A DNA stretch of 64,000 nucleotides from Tepidisphaera sp. (GTDB taxonomy: Bacteria; Planctomycetota; Phycisphaerae; Phycisphaerales; UBA1924), in NCBI GenBank assembly GCA_016124375.1, contig WGNV01000010.1, positions 108,733 to 172,732 of the forward strand. The letters run 5' to 3'. The notes beneath the pieces are model-generated. The model searched no databases. It was not told where the DNA came from and saw only the letters and a program-made list of their open reading frames with translations. This document shows, in pieces, positions 1-10,970 of this stretch. How positions within the stretch are numbered: the first letter of the stretch is position 1; each line of letters opens with the position of its first letter. The position numbers and the translations under genes were made by a program.

Positions 1-211
1 TTCCGCCAAACTTGAGTGTGGCATCCGCAAAGCAATTTCCTTAGCGCAACTCTCACGAGTTCTATGCGCGGTTCGCGCGAAAGCGCTTGCGGTGGTCGAG
101 TATGCTTGGCCCTTTCACTGACGAAGAGGTCTGGTATCGCTCGTCGCGTGAGGGGACACGTTGGTGTGGCGGGGCGCTCGGTCGCTCCAGGGGCTTCAAC
201 GAGGAGGCTGT

Positions 212-1198
<987 letters not shown>

Positions 1199-1224
1199 AT
1201 GTCGCAGGCTGAGCAAACGTACGG

Positions 1225-1257
1225 GCCGCCCGATCCGTCGGGCGGCTCTTTGTTTTC
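1225..1257 (+). terminator. Intrinsic terminator after the pseudopilin gene
   Basis: A perfect 9-bp stem (GCCGCCCGA, 1225-1233, with TCGGGCGGC, 1238-1246) closes a TCCG tetraloop and is followed by TCTTTGTTTT. It starts 26 bp after the stop codon of the upstream gene. Confidence 0.85.
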
Positions 1258-1423
1258 AGGCGAGGCGCGAGAAGCGGCCCGATCGCCGGGCGCCTCAACG
1301 CGGAATGGCCACGACGCGCCGGTTTACAAACCCTTAGCGCAGCGCTCATGTGGTGCGCGAAGCCGAGTGCGAGTAGTCTTGGGTGACGGGCTTTTCCACA
1401 CTTCGTGAACAGGATATTGACGC

Positions 1424-2164
1424 ATGAATCTGGCGATCTTCGACATTGACGGCACGCTGACGCGGACGACGCATGTGGATGACCTGTCGCTGGCCGCGGG
1501 CTTTGGAAAGTTCCTCGGTGTGAACCTCCCCCGGGTGGACTGGTTTGAGTTTGGGACTTCGACGGATCAGGGGCTCTGCATCGAGGCGTGTCGGCGGCAT
1601 CTGGGACGGGCGCCGAGCGATGCGGAGATCGCGGCCGCGCGGGAGAGTTTCCTGCAAGAGCTTCGAAGCCGCATCGAGGCGGATCGCTCGCTGTGCGAGC
1701 CCGTGCCGGGCGCGCGGGAGATTTTCGAGCATTTGCGCCGGGCAGGGTGGGCTCTGGGCGTGGCGAGCGGGGCGTGGGAGCAGTCGGCGCGGACCAAGCT
1801 GAAGTTCGCGGGCGTCGAGATCGGCTCGATGCCCGCGACGTTCTCGCATGCGTTGCCCGACGGTCGCCCGGCGCTGCGGGAGGAGATCGTCGGCGGCACG
1901 ATTTCGAAGCTGCTGAACGGCAGCTCGCGTGATGGAACTCGCATCGTGTACATCGGCGACGGGGTGTGGGACGCGCGGGCGGCGCGGGCCCTGGGCATCG
2001 GGTTCGTCGGTCTACGGCACGACGGCGTGCACGAGCATCTTCGAGCCGAGGGCGCGGGAGAGATCTTGAACGATTTTCGTGCGCCTGAGGCGGTTATCGA
2101 AGCCCTGTCGCGGGCCGTCTCCCCTTTGCGGGCGGGAGAGCCAAGCCCGCAACCCGCGATGTGA
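1424..2164 (+). CDS. HAD-family phosphohydrolase
   Basis: This 246-residue protein is a haloacid dehalogenase-superfamily phosphatase. Motif I is FDIDGTLT near residue 6, giving the nucleophile and acid/base aspartates. A motif II-like ASGAWE lies near residue 112. Motif IV is YIGDGVWDARAARALG near residue 177, with the Mg-binding aspartates. A helical cap occupies the space after motif I. The substrate cannot be read from sequence; small phosphorylated metabolites are usual for the family. The gene stands alone between a terminator and the sensor kinase gene, about 200 bp from the latter. Confidence 0.88.
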   Translation: MNLAIFDIDGTLTRTTHVDDLSLAAGFGKFLGVNLPRVDWFEFGTSTDQGLCIEACRRHLGRAPSDAEIAAARESFLQELRSRIEADRSLCEPVPGAREIFEHLRRAGWALGVASGAWEQSARTKLKFAGVEIGSMPATFSHALPDGRPALREEIVGGTISKLLNGSSRDGTRIVYIGDGVWDARAARALGIGFVGLRHDGVHEHLRAEGAGEILNDFRAPEAVIEALSRAVSPLRAGEPSPQPAM

Positions 2165-2360
2165 TGAGCGTGAGCCCCCTGTTTATGGCGTGGGACGTAG
2201 TTGACGCACAGGCCTTGGCGACAGAAGCGTCTGGAATCACCAAGAGCGGGCTTGGCGCGGCCGATCTATCTGTGCCGCGCGACACACGAACCTGGGTGGT
2301 TCGCAGTCGCAGCGAGCAGGAGACAAGCGTCGTCGCACGCAGGGGCGTCGCGGCTTCGAC

Positions 2361-5300
2361 ATGGCCAAGCCCCCGTTCAATGTTGTTCGCGCGCTGGTCG
2401 AGATCATCCTGATCATCGCGCTGGCCGAGCTCGGGGTGATGTTCCTGCTGCCCGTGATCGCGTCGGATGTCGGCCCGTGGGTGGAGAACTCCCTGGATGC
2501 GGCGCTGTTGTCGATCATTTCAGGGCCGCTGATTCTGTGGCGCGTGCGCGTGCACGCTGCGCGGACTGAGGGCCAGTCGGGGTCGCACCCTCGGACTGTG
2601 TGGCGGTTGCGGCTGGCGACGCTCAGCGTGGTGCTTTCGGGCACCGGCTTTGCGATCGCGATGGCGATCAACTCATGGCACGAGATTCGGAGTGAGGCCA
2701 ACACACGCTTTGAGCGCCAGGCGGCGCTCGAACTGCGGGAGATCTACGGTCGCGTGAACAAGCCCATTTACGGGCTGATGGGTGCGAGGGGAGTTTTCGC
2801 GGCGGTAGGCGACGGCGTGACGCGCGCGGAGTTCAAGCAATATGTCGATGCACGCGATCTGCCCAGGGAGTTTCCCGGGGCGATCGGATTTGGGCTGATC
2901 CGGCGTGTGGACCGGGACAAGCTCGAGGAGTTCGTGGCGGCTGAACGAGCGGACGGAGCGCCAGATTTTGACGTGCGACTGTCGCCCACGCCGGGCAGCG
3001 GGCTGGAGAACGCGCCGGACCTGTATGTCATCGAGCACATTTATCCGCTGGAGCGCAACCGGGCAGCGTGGGGATACGACGTCGGTGGCGACCCGACACG
3101 GCGCGAGGCGATTCTGAGGGCGATCCGCACGGGCGAGCCGACGATCACGGGCAAGATTCAACTGGTGCAGGACCACATCAAGCGGGCGGGGTTTTTGTAC
3201 TACGTGCCGGTGTATCGCGCGGGCACGACGCCCGGAACGCCCCAGGAGCGGGAGCGGGACCTGCTGGGCGTGCTGTACGCGCCAATCGTGCTGGAAGATG
3301 TGATGCGGGGAGTGGACAGCGCGAGTCGCGGACAGTTGGACGTTGACCTGTTCGACGGGGAGCGTCTGTCGCTGGCGACGCTGCTGTCGGACCGCGACGA
3401 CAACTTGCGCGAGATCGTGAATGCGAATGAGGATGTAGTAGCCGCAGACGCGGACGGGCGGCAGTTCTTTGCCAAGTACCCGCTGGACGTGGTGGGTCGG
3501 CGCTGGACGGCGGTGGTTCGGTCGACGCCGGAGTTTGATGCGGACATCAACCACTGGATGCCGCCGCTGATCGGCGTCGGGGGCACGCTGCTGTCGATGC
3601 TGCTGGGGACGATGGTGTGGTGGATGGGCACCTCGCGGGCCCGGGCCGAGGCGCTGGCGGCGAGCATGACCGAGGATCTGAGGCGGCTGTCGGCGATCGC
3701 GCAGTGCACGCGCAACGCGGTGGTGGTGACGGACGCGGACCGCAGAATCGTGTGGGTGAATCAGGCGTTCGAGGAGATGAGCGGGTACACGCTCGGAGAG
3801 GCCCTTGGCAAGAGCCCCGGGGGGTTGCTGCAGTGCGAGAAGACCGACCCGAGCACGATCAAGGCGATCCGGGATGCGCTGACGCGGGGCGGGGGTTGTC
3901 GGGTGGAGCTGGTGAATCGCGGCAAGCACGGGCGGGAGTACACAGTCGATCTGGAAATCCAGCCGATCCGCGATGAAATCGGCACCGTGACGGGATTCAT
4001 GGCGATCGAGGCGGATATCACCGAGCGGGTGCGGATGACGCACGAGCTGAGCCGCACCGAGGCGTTGCTGCAGGAGATGGGCTCGGCGGCACGGATCGGC
4101 GGATGGGAGCTCGACCTGGCGGCGGGGCAACTGGAGTGGACCCGCGAGACCCGACGGATCCACGAGGTGGATGACGATTACGTGCCGACGGTGGAAGCCG
4201 CGATCGAGTTTTACGTGCCCGAGGCACGGGAGCAGATCAAGGCAGCGATCGCGCGGGCGATCGAGCGCGGCGAGGGATGGGACCTGGAACTGGGATTCGT
4301 GACCGCAAGGGGGAACCCAAGACTGGTGCGGGCGCTGGGGCGTGCGGAGCGACGGGACGGGCGCACGCTGCGCCTGTACGGCGCGTTTCAGGATGTCACC
4401 GAGCAGCACGACCAGCGACGGGCGATGCATGAGCAGAGCGAGCGGCTGGACTTGACGGTGCACTGCGCGCACATCGGCACGTGGGACTGGAACGTTAACA
4501 CGGGGCACGTGTTGTTCAACGACGTGGCGCAGATGATGCTCGGGTACGCGCCGGGGGATTGGGAGCCGCACGTTCGGGCGTGGGAGGACCGCGTTCATCC
4601 CGAGGATCTGGCGTCGGTGGCGCTGTTGTTGGAAGCGCACCTGAGCGGACGGACGGAAGAGTATCGGGCGGAGTTTCGGATGCGCCGGGCGGACGGGACG
4701 CATGCGTGGATTCTTGGGGCCGGGCGCACGGTGTCGAGAGATGAGCAGGGGCGGGCGACGCGGATCCTTGGTGTGAACGTGGACATCACGTCGGCGCGCG
4801 AGCAGGCAGCGCGGCTGGAGCTGACGGTGGAGTCGGCGAATCTGGGGACGTGGGATTGGAACATCGCGAGTGGCGCCGTGGTGTTCAATCACGTGGCGCA
4901 GACGATGCTGGGGTATGAGCCCGGTGACTGGGAGCCGCACGTGCGGGCGTGGGAGGCGCTGGTGCACCCTGACGACAAGCAGATGGCGATGCGGGTGCTG
5001 ACGGATCACCTTGAGGGACGCACGGGCGAGTATCGTTGCGAGCACAGGCTGCGGCGAAAGGATGGAACCTGGGCGTGGATACTCGACGTCGGGCGGGTGA
5101 TCGAGCACGACGCGTCGGGCAAGCCGGTGCGGGCGATGGGCGTGCATCTGGATGTGACGGCGGCGCACGAGGCCGCGGACGCGCTGCGGGCGGCACGGGC
5201 GCAGGCGGAAGCCGCGAGCATGGCCAAGAGCGTGTTCCTGGCGAACATGAGCCACGAGATTCGCACGCCGATGACGGCGATCCTGGGCTATGCGGATCTT

Positions 5301-6440
5301 CTTGCGGAAGGAGGAGACAGGGAGGCAGCGCCGCGCGAGCGCCTGGATCAGATCGACACGATCAAGCGGAACGGCGAGCACCTGCTCAACATCATCAACG
5401 ACATCCTGGACATCTCGAAGATCGAAGCGGGCAAGATGACGGTCGAGCGGATGCCCGTCGATCCCTTCCAGCTGCTCCTGGATGTGGAATCGCTGATGGC
5501 GGTCAAGGCTCGGGCCAAGGGGCTTTCGCTCCGGGTGGAGGCCGACGGGCCGGTGCCGGTGGCGATCCGCACCGACTCGGTGCGTCTGCGGCAGATCCTG
5601 GTGAACCTCGTGGGCAACGCGATCAAGTTCACCGAGATGGGCGGAGTGAGAGTGCGCATGCGTCTGGACAAGCGGCATTCGGAACGGCCCCAGATGCTCT
5701 TTGACATCATCGATACCGGCATCGGGCTGTCGGAAGAGCAGCAGGCGAAGTTGTTCGACGCGTTCCAGCAGGGGGATTCGTCGACGACGAGGCGGTTCGG
5801 AGGCAGCGGGTTGGGGCTGACGATCAGCCGCTCGTTGGCGAAGATGCTGGGGGGCGACGTGTCGGTCGTCAGCGTGCCGGGCGAGGGGAGCACATTCACG
5901 GTGCGGGTGGAGACCGGCTCGCTGGAAGGCGTTGAGCTGGTCGAGCGCGCCGGGCGCGCGGCCCGGGAGGTGGTGCCCGCGCAGCCGACAAGCACGCTGG
6001 CGGTGCTCGCGGGGGCGAAGATCCTCCTCGCCGAGGACGGTCCGGACAACCAGCGCCTGATCGCCTTCCATCTTCGAAAGGCGGGGGCGGAGGTGAGAGT
6101 GGTGGAGAACGGGCGGCTGGCGCTGGAGGCGATGACGATCGACGGCACGCTGGCGGGCGCGCTGACCGAGCCGCCGCAGTTTGATTTCGTGGTGACCGAC
6201 ATGCAGATGCCGGAGATTGATGGGTATTCGCTGGCGCGGACGCTGCGTGCGAGGGGTTGGACGCGATCGATCGTCGCGCTGACGGCGCACGCGATGCAGG
6301 GGGACGAGGCCAGGTGCCTCGAGGCCGGCTGCGACGCGTACGCGAGCAAGCCCATCGACAAGCACAGGTTGTTGGAAGTGTGCCTGGGGGCGTTCATGAA
6401 GGCCCGAAGCGGGCAGGACGGCGAACTCCGCGCGGCCTAG
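2361..6440 (+). CDS. Hybrid sensor histidine kinase with CHASE, four PAS and receiver domains
   Basis: This 1,359-residue inner-membrane kinase has, in order: hydrophobic segments near residues 12-65 and 88-110; a CHASE-like extracellular sensor (about 120-330); another membrane segment near 395-425; four PAS-type modules (about 440-940); a HisKA domain with NMSHEIRTP (phospho-accepting His about residue 965); a HATPase with G boxes such as DTGIGL and GSGLGLTIS; and a C-terminal receiver with KILLAEDG, TDMQMPEIDG (Asp about 1280) and KPI. It should autophosphorylate and pass the phosphate to its own receiver, then to an unseen phosphotransfer partner. PAS 3 and 4 are near-duplicates with a 123-residue period. 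No response regulator or output gene is adjacent, so the signal and output are unknown. The gene ends tail to tail with hflX, sharing a CTAG. Confidence 0.93.
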   Translation: MAKPPFNVVRALVEIILIIALAELGVMFLLPVIASDVGPWVENSLDAALLSIISGPLILWRVRVHAARTEGQSGSHPRTVWRLRLATLSVVLSGTGFAIAMAINSWHEIRSEANTRFERQAALELREIYGRVNKPIYGLMGARGVFAAVGDGVTRAEFKQYVDARDLPREFPGAIGFGLIRRVDRDKLEEFVAAERADGAPDFDVRLSPTPGSGLENAPDLYVIEHIYPLERNRAAWGYDVGGDPTRREAILRAIRTGEPTITGKIQLVQDHIKRAGFLYYVPVYRAGTTPGTPQERERDLLGVLYAPIVLEDVMRGVDSASRGQLDVDLFDGERLSLATLLSDRDDNLREIVNANEDVVAADADGRQFFAKYPLDVVGRRWTAVVRSTPEFDADINHWMPPLIGVGGTLLSMLLGTMVWWMGTSRARAEALAASMTEDLRRLSAIAQCTRNAVVVTDADRRIVWVNQAFEEMSGYTLGEALGKSPGGLLQCEKTDPSTIKAIRDALTRGGGCRVELVNRGKHGREYTVDLEIQPIRDEIGTVTGFMAIEADITERVRMTHELSRTEALLQEMGSAARIGGWELDLAAGQLEWTRETRRIHEVDDDYVPTVEAAIEFYVPEAREQIKAAIARAIERGEGWDLELGFVTARGNPRLVRALGRAERRDGRTLRLYGAFQDVTEQHDQRRAMHEQSERLDLTVHCAHIGTWDWNVNTGHVLFNDVAQMMLGYAPGDWEPHVRAWEDRVHPEDLASVALLLEAHLSGRTEEYRAEFRMRRADGTHAWILGAGRTVSRDEQGRATRILGVNVDITSAREQAARLELTVESANLGTWDWNIASGAVVFNHVAQTMLGYEPGDWEPHVRAWEALVHPDDKQMAMRVLTDHLEGRTGEYRCEHRLRRKDGTWAWILDVGRVIEHDASGKPVRAMGVHLDVTAAHEAADALRAARAQAEAASMAKSVFLANMSHEIRTPMTAILGYADLLAEGGDREAAPRERLDQIDTIKRNGEHLLNIINDILDISKIEAGKMTVERMPVDPFQLLLDVESLMAVKARAKGLSLRVEADGPVPVAIRTDSVRLRQILVNLVGNAIKFTEMGGVRVRMRLDKRHSERPQMLFDIIDTGIGLSEEQQAKLFDAFQQGDSSTTRRFGGSGLGLTISRSLAKMLGGDVSVVSVPGEGSTFTVRVETGSLEGVELVERAGRAAREVVPAQPTSTLAVLAGAKILLAEDGPDNQRLIAFHLRKAGAEVRVVENGRLALEAMTIDGTLAGALTEPPQFDFVVTDMQMPEIDGYSLARTLRARGWTRSIVALTAHAMQGDEARCLEAGCDAYASKPIDKHRLLEVCLGAFMKARSGQDGELRAA

Positions 6441-7864
6441 GAAGGATCGCGCCCCCAGCCCGGCGCGGGCGAGCCGTCGGCGGGCAGGCGGATGCGCTGG
6501 CCCTGGTCGTCTGCAAGTTCGATCTTTGCGCCGGCGGATTTCAGCTGAGCGAGCTGGCGGGTGCCGATCCTGGCGCGGAGCGTGACGAAGTCGCCCTTGT
6601 AATCGCGATCGAGCACCTGGCCTCGCGATTCGATGAGGTGAATGGTCTTTGAGTCCGCCAGCGGAACGGAGACGCGGAAGACCTTGACATCGCCTTGGGC
6701 GGCGCTGCGAACGAGTGCGGTGAGCTCGGCGATGCCCAGCTGGGGCGAGCCGTCGGCGTTGGGAAGCGCGCAGATGGGAATCGCGCCGGGGCTGCGGCGC
6801 TGCCACACGAGCAGTTCGGCGTTGTCGCGCAGGCGATCGACCTTGTTGAGCAGCAGCACGCGTTCCGGCTCGCGCCAGTGCTGGTCCTCCTCGTGACGGC
6901 TGGACCGGAGCTCCCTGAAGAGTTCATCGAGCACGCGGTTGACCGTTGCGAGCTGTAGCTCCGCGGCAGGGTCGGAGACGTCGAGCACGATGAGCAGCAG
7001 GTCGGCGTGGGTGGCTTCCTCCAGCGTGCTCTTGAACGACGCGACCAGATGGTGGGGGATGTCGCGCACGAAGCCGACGGTGTCGGAGAGCATCACGGTG
7101 AGCGAACCCCCCAGGTTCCACTCTCGCGTGCGGCTCATCAGCGTCGCGAACAGGCGGTCGTCGGCGTAGGCCCCGCCCGCGGTCAGCGAGTTGAACAGCG
7201 TCGACTTGCCCGCGTTGGTATAGCCCACGATGCCGACGGTGAAGTGCTCGCGCTTGCGCGCGGCGACCTCGCGACGGCGACGCGCCTGGATCACGGCCAG
7301 ATCACGCTGCAGGTCGAGCTTGCGGCGCTGAACCAGCCGACGGTCGATCTCCAGCTGCATTTCACCCGGCCCACGTGTGCCGATGCCCCCGAGCCCCGCC
7401 CCGCCCGTGATGCGCTCAAGGTGATCCCACATCGCGCGCAGGCGAGGGAAGGTGTACTCGAGCTGGGCCATCTCGACCTGCAGCTTGGCCTCGGCAGTCG
7501 TCGCGCGGCTGGCGAAGATGTCGAGGATGAGCTCCGATCGATCCACCACCTTGCGCCCGGTTTCCTTTTCGATGTTCGCGATCTGCTTGGGGCTCAGGTC
7601 GTGATCGAAGATGATGGTCTGGGCGTTCAGGGCTTCGCACAGGCCCTTGAGTTCCTGAATCTTGCCCGAGCCCATGTACGAGCCCGCGACCGGCCGATCG
7701 AGGTTCTGCACGCACTCCCCCACGACGATCGCGCCCGCCTGTTCGGCCAGGCTCTTGAGTTCCCCGAAGGGATCGCGCGGGTCGTGAGTTGAATCCGGGA
7801 GCCGGACGGCGGCAAGGACTGCACGCTCCGCGGCGACCTCCAGTTTGGTGCGTTCTTTGGCCAT
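6437..7864 (-). CDS. hflX: GTPase HflX
   Basis: This 475-residue GTPase of the Obg-HflX group is a ribosome-associated factor that splits stalled or heat-damaged 70S ribosomes. It has the HflX signature GPGEMQLEIDRR, then G1 GYTNAGKST, G3 DTVGFVRDIPHHLV and G4 NKVD, after an N-terminal HflX domain. The start is set at 7864 (MAKERTKLE); the open frame runs about 58 codons further upstream, but those residues are arginine-rich, not family-like, and would overlap the divergent protease gene. The last codon shares CTAG (6437-6440) with the stop of the facing sensor kinase gene. There is no hfq beside it, unlike in enterobacteria. Confidence 0.95.
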   Translation of the reverse strand: MAKERTKLEVAAERAVLAAVRLPDSTHDPRDPFGELKSLAEQAGAIVVGECVQNLDRPVAGSYMGSGKIQELKGLCEALNAQTIIFDHDLSPKQIANIEKETGRKVVDRSELILDIFASRATTAEAKLQVEMAQLEYTFPRLRAMWDHLERITGGAGLGGIGTRGPGEMQLEIDRRLVQRRKLDLQRDLAVIQARRRREVAARKREHFTVGIVGYTNAGKSTLFNSLTAGGAYADDRLFATLMSRTREWNLGGSLTVMLSDTVGFVRDIPHHLVASFKSTLEEATHADLLLIVLDVSDPAAELQLATVNRVLDELFRELRSSRHEEDQHWREPERVLLLNKVDRLRDNAELLVWQRRSPGAIPICALPNADGSPQLGIAELTALVRSAAQGDVKVFRVSVPLADSKTIHLIESRGQVLDRDYKGDFVTLRARIGTRQLAQLKSAGAKIELADDQGQRIRLPADGSPAPGWGRDPS

Positions 7865-8000
7865 GGGCGGCGAAGGGTAGCCGCGTGCCCGCGATCGCTG
7901 GCGGCGGGCTGCGTCGATCCGGGTCAGGCCCGCCTGCGTACCTATCATCACACGATGCGCGGTTGGCCTTTGCCCGCCGGCGTTTTGGGAGCCCTCGCCC

Positions 8001-9773
8001 GTGAATAACCCCGAATCTTCCGATCGTTCCTCCCGCACTTCTCACGCCCTGCGCCCGGTGTTCCTGCTGCCGGCGCTGGTGATCGTCGGCTTCGGGCTCT
8101 ACGGCGGGGTCACGATGGGCCAGCGACTGGCCGGGGGACACACCGACGACTACTCGTTCTTCGATGAACTGGTCGAGGTGAAGCAGCTGATCTCGCAGCG
8201 ATACGTGGACGCGCCGGACGAAAAGGCGATGCGCGAGGGCGCGATCAAGGGCATGGTCGAGTCGCTGAACGATCCCTACACGATCTATGTTCCCGCGAGC
8301 GATCAGCAGAACTTCACCAAGGACCTGACGGGCGAGTACGTGGGCATCGGCGCCCAGGTGAACACGCAGAACGGCTGGCTCACGATCGTGTCGCCTCTGG
8401 AAGATTCGCCCGCGTTCCGGGCCGGGCTGATGGCCGACGACCGCGTCACCGAGATCGACGGCAAAACCACCCAGAACATGTCCATCGATGACTGCATCAA
8501 GCTGCTGCTGGGCGAGCCCGACACCAAGGTGAAGCTCACCATCGAGCGCAAGGGTGAAAAGCTGCCCATCGAGATCACGCGCGAGCGGATCAAGACCCGC
8601 TCGGTCAAGGGTTTTCATCGCTCGCCCACCGACCCGGAGGGCTGGGATTACCTGATCGACCCCGCACGCTCGATCGCCTATGTGCGCCTCACCCAGTTCA
8701 CGCCCGATTGCTCGAAGGAAGTGCTGGACGCGCTCAAGTCCGTCGGCGCGGAGCAGGGCAAGCTCAAGGGGCTGGTGCTCGATCTTCGCTTCAACCCGGG
8801 GGGCCTGCTGAACGAGGCAGAAGAGATCGCCGACGATTTCCTCGAGTCGGGAATCATCGTCTCGACGCGCGGCCGCGCCCACGAAGAGGTCGTCCGCCGC
8901 GCCAACAAAGACGGCACGCTGCCCAACTTCCCCATCGCCATCCTGCTCAACGGCAGCAGCGCCTCGGCCAGCGAGGTGCTGAGCGGGGCGCTGGTCGAAA
9001 ACAACCGCGCGATCGTCGTCGGCCAGCGATCCTTCGGCAAGGGCACGGTCCAGAGCGTGATCGAGCTGCCCAGCGGGCACGGATCTGAACTCAAAATGAC
9101 CGAGCAGGGGTATTACCTGCCCAGCGGCCGCAGCCTCACCCGCAAGGACAACTCGCCCACCTGGGGCGTCGATCCCACCGACGGCTTCTACGTTCCCATG
9201 AGCGATGAGCAGTTGGTCGCCATGCTCGAGGTGCGGCGCAAGCAGGAAGTGCTGCACGCCAAGGGCGAGCAGGCCGGCGGCACCAGCGAAAAGTGGAGCG
9301 ACCCGGCGTGGGTGCTGGACTATCTGAAGGATCCGCAGCTCACCGCCGCGGTGCAGGCGATGCAGGCGAAGGTGGACACCGGCGAGTGGAAGAAGACCGG
9401 CGAGGCGGTGGGCAAGGGCACGCCGCTGGCCGCGGCTGAGCTGACCCGCCTGCGCGACTACCACGAGCGTCTGCTGAAGGAAATCACCCGCGCCGAAAAG
9501 CGGATCGACACCCTCGAGACCGCCGACCCCAACCTGCCCAAAGACGAGGCCAAGGCCAACGACCTGTGGCCCGATGACATCGATGTCAAGGGCGGCACGC
9601 TGGAAGTCAAGGACAAGTCCGGCAAGATCGTCGCCACCCTCGAGATCACCGGTTCCGACCTGGAGCAGGCCCTTGAAGACGCAAGTGTAAAAAAGAAGAG
9701 CGAAGGCGCGGCGGACGGGAACGCGCCAGCCTCGCCCAAGTCTGAACCCAAAAAGGACGACCAGCCCAAGTGA
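8001..9773 (+). CDS. S41-family carboxy-terminal processing peptidase
   Basis: This 590-residue protease is anchored by an N-terminal membrane segment (about residues 18-40) and acts outside the cytoplasmic membrane. A PDZ domain follows (GEYVGIGAQV about 112 through LLLGEPDTKV). The S41 core carries the serine in GSSASASE (Ser about 320) and the general-base lysine in RSFGKGTVQ (Lys about 347). The C-terminal third is charged and probably helical or coiled, ending in a Lys/Glu/Pro-rich tail. The gene uses a GTG start and overlaps tsaD by GTGA, so the two are probably translationally coupled. Substrates are unknown; homologues cleave C-terminal tails of envelope proteins. Confidence 0.92.
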   Translation: MNNPESSDRSSRTSHALRPVFLLPALVIVGFGLYGGVTMGQRLAGGHTDDYSFFDELVEVKQLISQRYVDAPDEKAMREGAIKGMVESLNDPYTIYVPASDQQNFTKDLTGEYVGIGAQVNTQNGWLTIVSPLEDSPAFRAGLMADDRVTEIDGKTTQNMSIDDCIKLLLGEPDTKVKLTIERKGEKLPIEITRERIKTRSVKGFHRSPTDPEGWDYLIDPARSIAYVRLTQFTPDCSKEVLDALKSVGAEQGKLKGLVLDLRFNPGGLLNEAEEIADDFLESGIIVSTRGRAHEEVVRRANKDGTLPNFPIAILLNGSSASASEVLSGALVENNRAIVVGQRSFGKGTVQSVIELPSGHGSELKMTEQGYYLPSGRSLTRKDNSPTWGVDPTDGFYVPMSDEQLVAMLEVRRKQEVLHAKGEQAGGTSEKWSDPAWVLDYLKDPQLTAAVQAMQAKVDTGEWKKTGEAVGKGTPLAAAELTRLRDYHERLLKEITRAEKRIDTLETADPNLPKDEAKANDLWPDDIDVKGGTLEVKDKSGKIVATLEITGSDLEQALEDASVKKKSEGAADGNAPASPKSEPKKDDQPK

Positions 9774-10825
9774 TCGTGCTCGGCCTGGAGTCGTCGTGCG
9801 ATGAGACGGCCGCGGCCGTCGTGGAGAACGGCACGCGCGTGCACGCCAGCATCGTCGCGAGTCAAAACGACATCCACGCGGAATACGCGGGTGTGGTGCC
9901 CGAGCTGGCCAGCCGCGCGCACGTGGAGCGAGTGCTGCCCGTGGTGCGGCAGGCGCTGGGCGAGGCTGGGCTGGGGCTGGGCATGGTCGACGCGATCGCG
10001 GTCGGGCATCGCCCGGGGCTGATCGGGTGCCTGCTGGTGGGCGTGGCGGCAGCGAAGGCGCTTGCTTGGTCATTGGACAAGCCCCTCATCGGTGTCGATC
10101 ACGTGCATGCTCACCTGTACGCTGGCGAACTGGGCCAGCCCGCCGCCGACGCTGCGTCGCTCTTCCCGGCGCTGGGGCTGGTCGTGTCGGGCGGACACAC
10201 CAGCGTGTACGAGGTCACATCGTGGACGAGTCTGCGCCGCCTAGGTGCGACGATCGACGACGCGATGGGCGAGGCATACGACAAAGCCGCGGCCATTCTG
10301 GGGCTGCCGTTCCCCGGAGGGCCGAATCTGGATCGGCTGGCGCGTGAGCACGCGGGCGGCGAACGCATCGCTCTGCCCGTCAGCCGCCTCGGGCACGACT
10401 CGCTTGATTTCTCGTTCAGCGGGCTGAAGACCGCGCTGCTCTACGCGGTCAAAGGCGTGCCGGGCGAGCGCGTGCCGCAGACGCCGCCGGCGCTGGACGA
10501 CGCGCGCCGCCGCGTGCTGGCCGCGAGCTTTCAGCACGCGGCGTGCGAAGCGGTGCGGCTGAAGCTCACCCGCGCGATCGAGCAATCCGCATCTCGCGGC
10601 ATGCGCTTCCGGCGACTGCTGGTGGGTGGGGGTGTGACGGCGAACACGCGCTTGCGGGAGGTGCTGGGCGAGGTCGCGGCCGCCCACGCCCTGACCATGC
10701 GATTGCCGGCCCTTGACGTCTGCGTCGATAACGCGGCCATGATCGCGGGGCTTGGGTGCGAACTGCTCCGGGCCGGCGAGCGCAGCGACCTCTCGCTGCT
10801 CGCGGTGCCCACGACCTCGGCGTGA
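9770..10825 (+). CDS. tsaD: tRNA N6-adenosine threonylcarbamoyltransferase TsaD
   Basis: This 351-residue enzyme transfers the threonylcarbamoyl group to A37 of ANN-decoding tRNAs, making t6A together with TsaB and TsaE (not in the window). It starts LGLESSCDETAAAVV, has the metal-binding histidines in VDHVHAHLYAG, then LVVSGGHTSV, DDAMGEAYDKAAAILGL and FSFSGLKTALLY, and a late VGGGVTANTRLR. The length is normal. It starts at GTG, overlapping the protease stop codon as GTGA. Confidence 0.97.
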   Translation: MIVLGLESSCDETAAAVVENGTRVHASIVASQNDIHAEYAGVVPELASRAHVERVLPVVRQALGEAGLGLGMVDAIAVGHRPGLIGCLLVGVAAAKALAWSLDKPLIGVDHVHAHLYAGELGQPAADAASLFPALGLVVSGGHTSVYEVTSWTSLRRLGATIDDAMGEAYDKAAAILGLPFPGGPNLDRLAREHAGGERIALPVSRLGHDSLDFSFSGLKTALLYAVKGVPGERVPQTPPALDDARRRVLAASFQHAACEAVRLKLTRAIEQSASRGMRFRRLLVGGGVTANTRLREVLGEVAAAHALTMRLPALDVCVDNAAMIAGLGCELLRAGERSDLSLLAVPTTSA

Positions 10826-10970
10826 GGGGAAACGGGGTCGTACCGCAGGTTCGGGCTCTTGGTCCAGCACCGCTTCGTCCAACCGCAAACTGCTCTAGCA
10901 TTCCTGCCTGGCACAGTGCCAACCCATCTTCGTTTCCCCGCCTCACCCCGCGTCGCTGGACGAAGCCGCA

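Noticed and set aside
1..211. A gene end or promoter at the window start
   Set aside because: No frame with coding character is seen in the first 211 bp on either strand, and no clear promoter boxes could be assigned.
2673..6806. 1,377-codon open frame on the minus strand across the kinase gene
   Set aside because: It is the reverse of the histidine kinase and hflX end; composition is Arg/Pro/His-rich, with no motif.
7416..10073. 885-codon minus-strand frame across hflX, the protease and tsaD
   Set aside because: All three plus/minus genes it covers have strong family motifs; the frame itself has none.
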